From Macrobrachium rosenbergii (taxonomy: Eukaryota > Arthropoda > Malacostraca > Decapoda > Palaemonidae): 64,000 nucleotides of DNA. A program made the position numbers and the translations under genes. Shown here in pieces: positions 11,701 to 23,700 of this stretch; position 1 is the stretch's first letter, and each line of letters begins with the position of its first letter. The stretch spans positions 42,603,625-42,667,624 of the forward strand of contig NC_089783.1 in the NCBI RefSeq assembly GCF_040412425.1, given 5' to 3'. The notes under the pieces are model-generated. The model made no database searches, was not told the origin of the DNA, and saw nothing but the letters and a program-made list of their open reading frames with translations.

Positions 11701-14700
11701 ATTAATTAAGGTGGGGAGATGACACTTCCCACAGCTATGGTAGAAAATTTCAGGGCTTCGAGTTTTTTAAATAGTGGCGTTTAAACACTAGAGGTGATTT
11801 CAACCCGTAAAATTTAGATAACTCCGAAAAGTCCATATTATGAAAGTAATTAATGGAAGTGGCAACTGCTCGAATATCATGAACCTTGGGGATTGAATCT
11901 GGGTTGGCCTGTTTAATGAAATATAAAATTTGTTGTCTTATAGCATTTAGTGAAAGAGTACCACCTTTCTCCCTGATAAAAAGAGGACCCGACTTACTCT
12001 GTGGAGTTCTTAAAAGGTAAGATTTAAGTGTATAAACTGGACATAAAGACTGGTCTTGAGGAAGGGCACCACCTTCCAAGGAGACCACCTGTCCTGTGGG
12101 TCTTCGTTCTTAGCTAAAAATCTAGGGTCAGGGGAAAGGAGGACCTCTCCAGATGGGAGGAAGTTCACATAATTATCACCTCTAGTGAGAGCCGATAGCT
12201 CTGAGATTCTAGCACCTGAAGCCAAGCTAATCAAGAATAAAGTCTTCCTTAACAGATCCTGATAAGAGCAATGAAAGTTATCCATCTCTGATGCTAACTT
12301 AAGGACGTCATTGAGAAACCACGTAACAGACTGTGGGCGTGATACTGGTCTCAGACGAGCGCATGCTCTGGGGATAGATGAAAAGTAGGAATCTGTGAGG
12401 TCGATTTTAAAGCCGTAAAGAAATACTTTCTTTAATGCTGACTTGATTGTGGTAATAGTGGCCGGAGCTAGGCCTTTCTCAAACAATGATCTAAAGAAGG
12501 AAACTCCTAAATTAGCTGTCATGATTTTGGCTTCAGATGCTTTTAGGAAGGAGGCTAATTTTTTGACTGCTGAATCATATTGTCTAATAGTAGAATCTCT
12601 TTTATCTGATTCTAAAAACAGAGTGTTGACAGGGTCAATGTTCGCTCCTTTTTGAGCTGCGAATTTTATAAAGTCCATAAAACTAGGGCATTCTGAATTC
12701 TTGAGGAAGCTGACACAGTCTTGGTTTGTACTGTCTGAGTCAGAATGGGCTTGGGGATCCAGAGACTCCAATCCCAGTTCCTGAAGAAGAGGGAACCAAT
12801 TGCTCTTCGGCCAATAGGGAGCTACTAGGGCTAATTGACCTTTGAATGTCCTGAGTTTGTGTAAAACTTTCAGCAGTAAGTTTATTGGGGGGAAAAGATA
12901 AATCTTCTCCCAATTGTTCCAATCTACTGTCATTGCGTCTATGGCGAACGCCTGAGGGTCCAGGTTGGGAGCCACATAACAGGGAGTTTGAAGTTGCTCT
13001 CCGTTGCGAACAGATCCACTTGGAGGCCCGGAACCTGGCGGCAAATCCACTTGAAAGATTCCACGTCCAGGGACCACTCCGTCTCCAACGGAGCATTCCT
13101 GGACAGGGAATCCGCCACCACGTTCCGCACCCGCTAGGTGGGTGGCTGACAGGTGCCAGCCGTGCTTGTTCGCCAGGGAGAAGATAGCAACCATTACTTG
13201 GTTTACTCGGCCTGATTTGGAGCCGCCCTGTTGATGCAATGAACTACCACTGCGCTGTCCAATACCAACCTGATATGAATCCGGTTGGGGCGGATTTTCT
13301 TCAGAGTTAGAAATACCGCCATAGCTTCCAGGGTGTTTATATGGAACTGCTGAAACATTGTGGACCACGTTCCTTGTACTTTTGTTTTGGTGAATATCCC
13401 CCAGCCGCTTAAGGAAGCGTCTGTGTGAACTACTAGTGCCGGAGGGGAAATTGAAGCGGAACTGTATTGGACAAGCCTTTGACCGAGGCCCACGGTCGCA
13501 ACCTTGTCTTTAAGATTTGAGGGATAGAGGAGACCTTGTCTCTGAGCTTGACATTGGCTCGACTCCGCCACACTCTGTTTATGTCTTTTAACTTCGCTTT
13601 TAATAGCAGGTTTGTCACTGAGGCAAACTGAAGAGACCCAAGGACCCTTTCTTGGGACCGGCGGGATGCTGATGGATTTTGAGGAATCTCCTGGTGAGAG
13701 ATGCTATCTCTTTCCTCTTGGGAGGCGGAAGGGACAGCGTGTGAGATGACAGATCCCATTGGAGACCCAACCACTGAAACCGGGACTCGGAGTCAGGCGG
13801 GACTTCTCTCTGTTCAGTTGGAAACCTAGCGACTCCAGGAAACTGATGACTATGGACGTGGCTTTCTGACACTCCGGAACTGTTGGTGCCCAAATTATCC
13901 AATCGTCCAAATATGCTGCTAGGGATATCCCTTGAGACCGGAGTTGCTGTACTACCGTGTCCGCCAGCTTTGTGAATATCCTGGGCGCAATGTTCAGACC
14001 GAATGGCATGACCCTGAAGGAGTAGGCTTGATTCCCGAGTCTGAAACCGAGGAACTGAGAGAAGTTCCGCGCAACTGGGACGTGATAATAAGCGTCTGAA
14101 AGATCGATAGAGGTGGTGACGGCTCCACGCGAAGTAGAGTCCGTACCTGAGCTACCGTAAGCATGCGAAACTTGTCGCATTTTATGTAGAGATTTAGACG
14201 CGACAGATCCAGGATCACTCTTTGCTGATCGGAGTCTTTTTGGGAACAGTGAATAACCTGCCTTGAAACTTTAGGTGCCTTACTTTCTTTATTGCTCGTT
14301 TGTTGAGCAATTCTGTCACATAATCCTTTAGGATTGGTGTCGGTGGCTGGTAAAACCTGGTTAGAGGAGGAGGGTTTTGATCCAGCTCCATCCTAGGCCT
14401 TTGGACACAATGCTGTGTGCCCAAGGGCTGAAGGTCCATTGGTCCCTGAACCAAAACAGGCGACCGCCTACCTGTGTTCTCTCAGTGGGAGGGAGCGGGT
14501 TTATTCCCCCTACCACGTCCAGGTCTTCCCCTTGGGGTGGTATTGGGCTTTCCTCTATGAGGGGCTTTGCCCCTTCCTCCCCTTGCAACCCTGTTAAGGC
14601 CGTGAAAATAACCACGGCCTTCATATGTGGGGTTGTATGCTGGTGAGGCCACATATGAGGGTGCAGCTGGTTGGACCAGCACGTACTGTTGGGGGTGAGC

Positions 14701-17700
14701 CTTTGAAGTGGAAGGCTGTGCCACTGCCGAGACCGGGACGGCTTGGACTACCGCCTGGTGGTGAGGCCTCTTATGCCTCCTGAAGCGTTTGCCTCCTCTC
14801 GATTGGGGGCCGGCCGATTCTGGGGTCTTACGCTTGTAGGCTGAAATACCCCAGCGAGAACGAAGACTTTGGTTGGCCCGTGTAGCCTCGGCCATAACAC
14901 TTGTGACCTCCTCTTCCGGGAAGAGGTTAGGTCCCCAGATCGAGCTTTTCACGAGCTTGTTGGGCTCGTGACGGATAGTTGCATCGGCGAAGATGAACTT
15001 CCTACATTCCAGTCTGGCCATGATGAATTCAGATAAGTCAGACTGGAAACCTGCCAGCAAGGACTTCGCCAAAACCTGAAAGAAGGGCTCGTCCGAGCAG
15101 GAGACGGCAGTAGCTTCAGTAAGGCATACGGAGTTCAACGACCGGGCTAACTTAACCCGAGCATCAAACTCCGCTTTCAAAAGAGCTTCCGCAGCTTGGG
15201 AGCTGCTCGCTAAATGCGTGGAGGCGCAGAAGGGGTCCAGCTTCCCGACCGTGAAAGTGGACGGGGCGTCTGTCCAGAACTCGTTACTTCCTGGGAATAC
15301 CAGGGAAGTAGGGTCTGTCTCCCTTAGCTGAGGTACCGGAATGCCCTCAAAGCACGCTCGGGCCGTAGCCAGAGCGACTTTGTCCAAGCAAGGAGTGGGA
15401 AGGTCGACTCCCAGGGTGAACATGGTGAAGTTCCCCTTGAAAGGAGTCAACTTCGTGTTATCTGCCTGCCACTCCGTCAGAGTGCGCAGGAGAGCCGACT
15501 GAGCTTGGTCCCTAGGGACGATGACAGTCTCCCTAGGAACCTTGTCTGACCTAATCCAGGCTTCCTCCGTGAGTCTCACGAAGCCTGGGTAAGGGGGCAG
15601 GAGATCGGGGGAAGAACTCCACCCTCCAACCGTCTCGTGCCAAGACCATCAAGAGTCAGCTTGCCATCATGTTGGATGGCCCGGAGAGCGAACCGCCAAG
15701 GGTTTCCGACATCGAACGGCGGGAGGTCCGCAGTGTCGGGGATAACATACTGTGGTTCGGCTGGGGGTGGGTGAGCCATTCCCGCCAGTATGTTATCATG
15801 ACTGGCCAGCTTCTCCGAAATTTCACTAAATCTTGAATCCAGGTCCTCCGTAAAACGTTTATAAAGTTGGTTAGCAAAGGCCTCTGCATCGAAAGCAGGT
15901 TGGCGAGGAGGGCTTGGTTTTGCAGCCCTCTTACTCGCGCCTTTGCTGGAGGAACCAGACTTGCTCCCGGAGGCTACAGGTCCTGAGACCTTAGCCTTCG
16001 ACGGGGGGAAGGGCAATGCCTTCTTGGAAGACGAGGACTTGAAGCCCTTCGCCTTCCATGAAGTCTTCAACTTCAACTTGGGGATAGCAGATGGAGCTCT
16101 ATCACCCAAGGAGGAAGACTTCACAAAGCCTGTAAAGGAAGAAACAGATGAAGCAGGGGAGTCAAATAAAGGGGGGCCCGCCCCAACAACCTCACCTACC
16201 TCACCACTTACCACCTGGTCCTGCTCTACAGCCATTGGTTCTAGGTCCAGATTAATGGCGGCAACATCCTCCGAGACCTCAGCGTAGAGGATATCCGCTT
16301 GGGGGTGGCTGGGTCTCATCCCGGATCTGCTGGATGATAGGGGTGGCCACATCTTCAGGCACTGCTGCCGCCACCCGTGCGCCGGGGTGAGTAAGTCCTC
16401 AACCTAGCGTCGAGGACGTAGGGCTTCCCGACGGAACGTTCCTTCCAAACCCAGCCACCCAGGCCCGGAGGGATTCAAGGCAGACTTCTTGGAAGTTTCG
16501 TCCGCCTGTAAGAAAACCAACAATTAGCTAAGGACGAAAACCATTCCGGGAACCTCATAGACAATGTATAATATACAATATGAGGAGCAAAAAGCAAGAG
16601 TAATGTAAAGACTGTCACTTACCAACTCATCCTGGACAGTTGTGCAGAGAGCAAAGCAAACCTCACAACCATCAGGGTGCCAAACAATCAGGTCATCCAG
16701 GCGGACCGCACAACCAGCGTGGGTCCGACAAACTACGTGACCGTAGGGTTGTTGGAGGGAGGCGGTGCACCCCGGCTCCTCACAGCGAACAGTCTGTAAG
16801 AAGAAACGTACATGAACCTCCCACCCTAAGCAAACTAAAGCTGGCGAGGCCGGGAAATTCAACCGCAACCGGAATACTCCGGCGGAGAAGAACTCCCTAT
16901 CATAAACTGGGCCAAAAAGCTCTAAATTACACAGAGTGGAAGGTAGGATTCCAGACCCCGGAGTACTCCGGGGAATGAAGGGGAGAGAGACCAGGAACTA
17001 ACCATAAGGGCTGCCAGTAAAATAACGGCGAAGACCCCTGGTATAGGACCGGACTCACGAATTTATATATATAATGAATAAAGGAGAGTACTCCTGTAGA
17101 TAACAGACTTATCTAAAAATAAAAACAATAACAAGTGATGGTAAGAACTGAAGAGGACGGAGGGATCCGTTCCCCTATATGAAAAAACCTTCCGCCCTTA
17201 CTTCCCCGCCGGAGAACGAGACGGGTAAAATGCTCATATGATCATAACATAGGGTGAAGCAATATATATATATACCGTGTCAACGTAAACCGACGAGGAG
17301 ACGAACAGTGACTCGAACACGTTCGAGTAAACAAACCACCAACCCCAATACAGCGATGCTAGGAACAATATGGGAGGGAGCGAATCCCTCAACCAACAAG
17401 AGAAGTCCCTGAACTCGGAGAAAACGCCATCTAGCGTCACCCGCACGAGTAGAGCAAGGCTGGAGAGGAGGAGGGGGAGGTAGGTAGGAGGAGTAGGCTA
17501 CCAGGAAGGAACAGGAGACGGGGAGAAGCTCACCCGCTCAACTGCACCATACCTCCCAGACCATGAATCTTGGAGGGGCAATATGACTGGAAGCAACCAA
17601 CCCGAAGCCCGACTCCTACCTAGGCGAAGCCTAATATGGACCTAACCTTAGTATAGGCTAGGACGAGGAGTGTAAAAGGGAAGGGGGAAGCAACTGGGAG

Positions 17701-20700
17701 AGAAATTTTGAGCCGAGAACCAGCCGGGATCGAGAATGGCAGGCAAGGGGGCGACTAGCCTAGAGGAAACACATCCTAAGAACTCGATTCCCCCCAATTG
17801 GAGGAAGAGAACCAAGGGCTCACTCTGCCCACCGAAAAACGATCCCGGAGGAAAACAGCAACAAAACTCCCTCAACCTGAGCTCCCCACCCAGGGCAAAG
17901 GGAAGGAAGCTAACAAGCCTACTCCACCAGATAACCAACACTCATAAAAACTAAAATGTGCTCAACAGAGAGCGTAGCCTACCACGGGGAGGCGGTTAGA
18001 TCTGAGGCTGCCGCCAGCACCCGAGGTAAACCACTCAATAAAATAATAAAAACAATAAAATTAAAAATAAAACTACAAGAGAGCACCATCTTCAATCAAA
18101 TTAATTAGCCTAGTAAGACCAAAACAATAGGAACCCAACTGGGGGGGGGACCTAGACGGGGCATCACTCCCACAAAGGCCAGTAGGCCAGTGATCGTAAT
18201 TCATAAGAGGGGGGAGCCACCGCAAGGAACCCCCAGGAAGGGAACCAATGGGGGCAAAATATCTATAACGACGAGGAGACGACACCAACTGAAAAGAACA
18301 GAAGGAGACGCCTCGCGGTCGACATGGCTGGCTGGGGACGCCGTGGCGACATAATAAGATCTCGATATTTATGAAAATACGAGACTATAACAGCCAAAAA
18401 ATAGAACAAAACCCCACAAGAAGATGGTACTTAACTTGGAAATGGTAAAGCTGCTCGACGCCATCGTAGAAGCAGAAAAAATCCAAAATGATGGAAGAGC
18501 ACACAAAATAAACCGAAGAATCACGTGCTAGAAAATGGAATGGGGTAGGTGGCGCTGGTGTCGCCGTCCTGGCGGGTGTTTGGTGTGGGGGCTGTAACGG
18601 CTCACCGCTCTGTTCCGGGGATTTTGATAAGGAGAGATCTTTCGAGTAGGTTTCCGTGGTAGTGGTAATTCACTCACCCCTTCTTATACCGACGCCTTCC
18701 TAGAAGACGCTCGACTGGGGGTAGTAACCCCAGCTTTCCTGAAAGCTCTTTTTCTCTGGTATATCTAGCAAGGTTATACCTAGAAATTCGTGCTGTAATG
18801 GAATTTCACCGGCTGACACGGGACTGGACTCAGAAATACTTATTTTGTATTATAATAAAATTGGTTTATTATAATTTCTGTTCTTTTTATACAAGTAATT
18901 TTTGATTGTTAGTGGTGAATAATTTTTAAAAATAGTACTTCGGCCATTTCGTATGTTGAGCATTTATCAGTGCCTCTGCATGCTTCATGTTTATTTTAGG
19001 TGTGGCTGTGCCGGTGCAGGTCAGTTCCCAAACAACAATGATGCCTATTTGGCTGACCTCTTACGAATGACAGACCAGAAGCTCCAGGACTTACAGCATG
19101 AGGTTGAGTGCAGTCGAAGGCAGGCTAAAGAAAATGAGAATCAGTGCAATATGCTCAAGAAACAGGTGCTGTTATAGCTCTTTCTTTTGGGGCAACTTTA
19201 CAAGAGATTATTTGGATGCAGTTCCTCAGTTTAAATATTCTTGTCCTCAGTAATTTTTTCCTTGTGTGCCTTCACTGTAAATTTTCTAACATTTAATAAT
19301 TGTATCCAAAAATAAAAACAGGTTATTTATTTCCTCAGTCTGAGAATACATGTACAGTAGTTGTTAAATTTATCTTTTTATATGTTGTACATTTCATTTT
19401 GAAGAGTGATATTTTGGAATTTCATGTCTTTGGACATAGTTATCCCTCACCATTATCAAAGGTTTTTTGGATGACTACAGTACTTATCATATTTGAACCT
19501 GTTGAATAGTATTTTTGAAGATTTTCAATTGTAAAGGAAAATGAATTTTAGGGAACCTGTTGCTATAAAGATGATTCTTTCTTCTTGTATAGTAGGTGAT
19601 ATCAACCACATTATTTAAATGACAAACAATAATCTTGTATGTCAGTGATATCAACTCCAGCATTGAAATGAAAAGCATTATTTCACAACATTACTGTCCC
19701 ATAATAAAGTAAATGCTCTTACATATATCAGTTAGTAATTTCCCAATGTAATTTTAGATGAGTCAGCTATAACATATTTATGACTTTATTTCTCTCTCTA
19801 TTATGATCCACAGATTGCCAATAGAGAAGCAGAGATTGGTAGGTTGCAAGGTCTGTTGGAAGGGGGCCGATCAGTTGCAGCAATCATAGAAGATAACAGA
19901 TTACAAGCAGCTCATGCTCATCTACATCAGCTTCAACTTCACAATGATATGCTTACTAAGACCAATATACATCTTGAGGGAAAACTTAAAAGTAGGTGTC
20001 TTATAAGCTTTTGTATCTGAAATACTATAAGCCCTTTCAACTACTGACTCAAGAGGTTTTACTTAATGCAGAATTTTTTTTGTTTGAATTCTGTGAATTT
20101 TAAGGCAGACCATCTTTTGGATTTTTTCATATTAGTACTTTCTACATCATGTTACTAAGGATAACGCTGGAAGAATAATAATATAATTTCAAGATGAATA
20201 TCGAGTTTCCAAAAAATATTTTTGTACAGTACAGTACGGCATGTTACTTAGCTCTTTTTATTGTAAAATCAAACTTTCAGATATTCTTGGAGACACCCAT
20301 GAGGCCATGAACCGAGCTGTCAAATTAGCAGATGAAAACACAGACCTTACAAATGAACTGGAGAACATTGAAAAAACAACTCGAATGTTGGAAGAAGACG
20401 CTGCAAACACTGCTGAAACACTCACTCAGAGACTAGAGGATGCTAGAGTAAGTTACTATTATAAATTAGTTTGATGAAAGGCTTGAGTTATTTTTCAAGA
20501 CACTTTTACAGCATGCCTGTAGGATTTATTCTCAAATAGAAGGTGAAAATTCTCACTCAAAAATTTGTTTTGAAATTTGGTTTATGAAATAACAATTTGT
20601 CATTTACCACATTAAGATTCTGAAATTGACCGTTATCATTTGATCTTGGTAAAATTTAAAAAATTGTTGGTGATTTTTTATCAGGAAAAATTACTGGCAT

Positions 20701-23700
20701 GCGAAGCAGACCTGGCCGAACAGCATCGCCTTTTCCACTTAATGAGAGATGAGAGAGATAGACTTTACAAGGAGCTTGTTCAGCTCCGCCATAACCATTC
20801 AAGACTTTCCCATGACCATACACGACTGGTTACAGAGAGAGTGCCAATGATGGATGAAAACAGGAAAATGGAAGACCTCTTGAAGAAGGGACAAGAAGAA
20901 AAGAAAACTCTTGTGGACAAAATCAACCACCTAACAGTGTCTTGTTAGTGACATATTTCCGTTTTCTTTAAAAACATTCTTACAGAAACAATAAAGCATA
21001 CCAGTTTTGTAATGATATACACTATCATATTATTAAAGTGAATGAACTTGGAGAGAGGATAATTTTTATTGTTTTAAATATATTTCAGTGGAAGAGGCAG
21101 AAACGGAAAAGCTGCGCTTATCAGTGGATGGAGAGAGCTTGCGGCAGACTATAAAAGAATTGACAGAGCAGAAGGAAGCGGCAGAACAAGGAAAGGAGTT
21201 TTATATTGGTGAGACAGAGAAGCTACAGGCTCAAAACAGAGAATTAGAACAGGAAAGAGATTACTATAAAGAGGAGTCCCATAAGACAACAATGCTGAAG
21301 GCAGACATGGAGCAAGAACGTGACTACTATAAGGATCAAACTGGAGAGGTCTGATATGTAATTTTGGTTATTCAGATTTGATCTTAGATAGATAAGATTC
21401 CAAAAATGTAATGAATTTGGTTTAGATTACTGTATTGGGGATAATTTATTTGACAAGTCACTATCATAAGTGATGTCTAGGGCTTCTAAAGATAGTGGAA
21501 ATATGTTCATTAAACTACAGGATCCTTCATTTTTTCATATGCCAGTACAGTTGGCTAAGAACTGACCAACAGAATAGCATATGGCTGCTTAACTTGGAGC
21601 CTCTTCACAGTAGATGTAGTCCCCCCCCCCTCAGCAATCACATATTCTTATTTCACAGTGAGTAGACTTTGTTTATGGCACTTTAATGAAGCACAAAAAA
21701 TACCATATCTTAAGAAGAAACTAAGTTGCACATATGAAGATTATAGTACAAGTAAATAATCCATTAATAAGCCATAAATGGGATCAGTTACAAGTACCTA
21801 ATCACAGCTGCACTGTGATCTTTACTCTTATGAAGCTGTTATTTGTGAAATTTGTAATTCATATAAAAATATGTAAAATTCAAGATTTTTATATTTAAAA
21901 ATTCAGACTTCCAATTTTTTGGTTGGAGTGTCCTCCTCCTAAACCTTCCAGTTAGTACAAATCTCTAGTTCGTAGAAAGTGTCAATAAGAGCACCTTAGA
22001 GTCAGTGCAGTTCTCACTCATCCGTAACCACCACTTTGAAGGTTTAAGCAGCTGTTCATTACACAGTTATCACCATTACCAGGCATGTAGGCATAATTAG
22101 AAATAAGAACCTGTATTTATGGAACAATTTTGTTCCGTTTTTTTAATTACATATTCCCTAAAAGTTGATTTAGCCTTTTAGGTAATGTATCAGTTCCTGT
22201 GGTTTAACAAAATGAATGACCTAAATTGAAAATAATTAAACAGAAAACATTAGATTTGAGGATTTCATATTCATTAAACATTGATACTTTACAGCTTTTG
22301 AGGGAGAAGCAGGGTATTGAACAGGCAAAGGATTTCATGAGTGATGATGTTAGGAAACTGCAAGCCCAAGTGAAACAACTTCAGTTGGAGAGAAATTACT
22401 TCAGTGATCAACTCAGTGAGGTACATATAGAAATACTTCTTTTCTGAATGCAAATCCCCTTGGTATAGTGCAGTATAGATTTCCTTTCAGACACAGTAAT
22501 TATTGAAGGTATGTATACAGTTTAAAAACTTATGATATGCAGGAGAAGATATGCTAAAGCATAGAGATTTTTGTTCTTTTATTGCTTTTTGACACTTTTC
22601 TTGGCTTTGATGCTGATAAGTGTCTTTTATTTTTTTATTGTTTTTCATATGAAGATTGTCATAATACAAAGAACTAGTACATTAATGGGTTTAAATACGG
22701 TATGTGCATAAAACCCACCAATATTTCTGCTTATGTTTGTTTTTATTCTGGTCACAGCAGTAAAGTTAAGAAATCAGTGTTTACGTCCATGTTTTTAAGA
22801 GCATTATGTATGAGCTGGCCTGACTACATTGGTGATTAGACATACGGTTATGAATAGAGGCAAGAAATTTAAATACCCTGAATGTGCATTAGACATTCTT
22901 GGTTTTGATGGGTTCTTGTCAAAATGAATATTCAGATAAGCTATGAAGAGTTCTTTATAGAAAAGGAACATTATTAATAAGAAGGGAATGTGATGTGACA
23001 AAGGATTTTGTTTATGATCTGAGATCAGTTGTTTTATAAATTTTTATTTTCTCAGTTGCTTTTTCAATTTTTATCGCAGTTGCTTTATCAGTTGTTGTTG
23101 AGCCCATTTTTGGTGTGATGCAGATTCTTGAGGATTGTTACTTAATTTCAGAACTTTTACTTAATCATCATTTGGCAGGTTGAAGCTTGTGTCACATTAG
23201 AAATATGTATATTGAAATTTTGAAATTTATTTATAAATGAATATGTAATTTCTTTTGATTTTAGTAAAAAAAACTTATGCTAATTGAAGTGTAAAAATAC
23301 AGAGAAAAGGAAAATAATTAATGTTAATGAGCAGGTATTTTCTTTTGACAATAACAGCAACTTCATGTAAAAAAAAACAATGAAGGAATACATATGAGTA
23401 AGTCTTGAATCTTTTGCATTTAAAGAAAAAATGTATGTCATTATAATAACCCTTAGTGCAACTTGACAAAAATGGTTATCTATTTCTAATACTGTAGGAT
23501 ATTCTAATGATAGGCATCGCCCCTGTTTACTTTGAACCTAAAGATTGACTATTAGATAGCATTAATAATGGTTCCATAATTTGCAGACCCAAGGAGAAAG
23601 AGTTAAAGCAGAACGGGAGAGAGAATACTACAGTGACCAAGTTAATCAGTTACTTGATATCCTTAAGACTAAACCATCATCAACGCCCTCATCTCCCCTG

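Larger units (their letters stand above)
10659..18836 (-). mobile_element. DIRS-A, structurally complete DIRS-type retrotransposon
   Basis: An 8.2-kb element in the CEP135 intron between exons 3 and 4, antisense to the host gene. It has ~300-bp inverted terminal repeats, an internal complementary region, and in - strand order a gag-like region, reverse transcriptase, RNase H and tyrosine recombinase. This is the DIRS layout: a tyrosine recombinase instead of a DDE integrase, and replication through a circular intermediate. The coding region is broken by several frameshifts, so this copy is probably not autonomous. The ends were set from the internal complementary region, which implies a 3-nt A/T circle junction and no target-site duplication. 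Confidence 0.92.
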
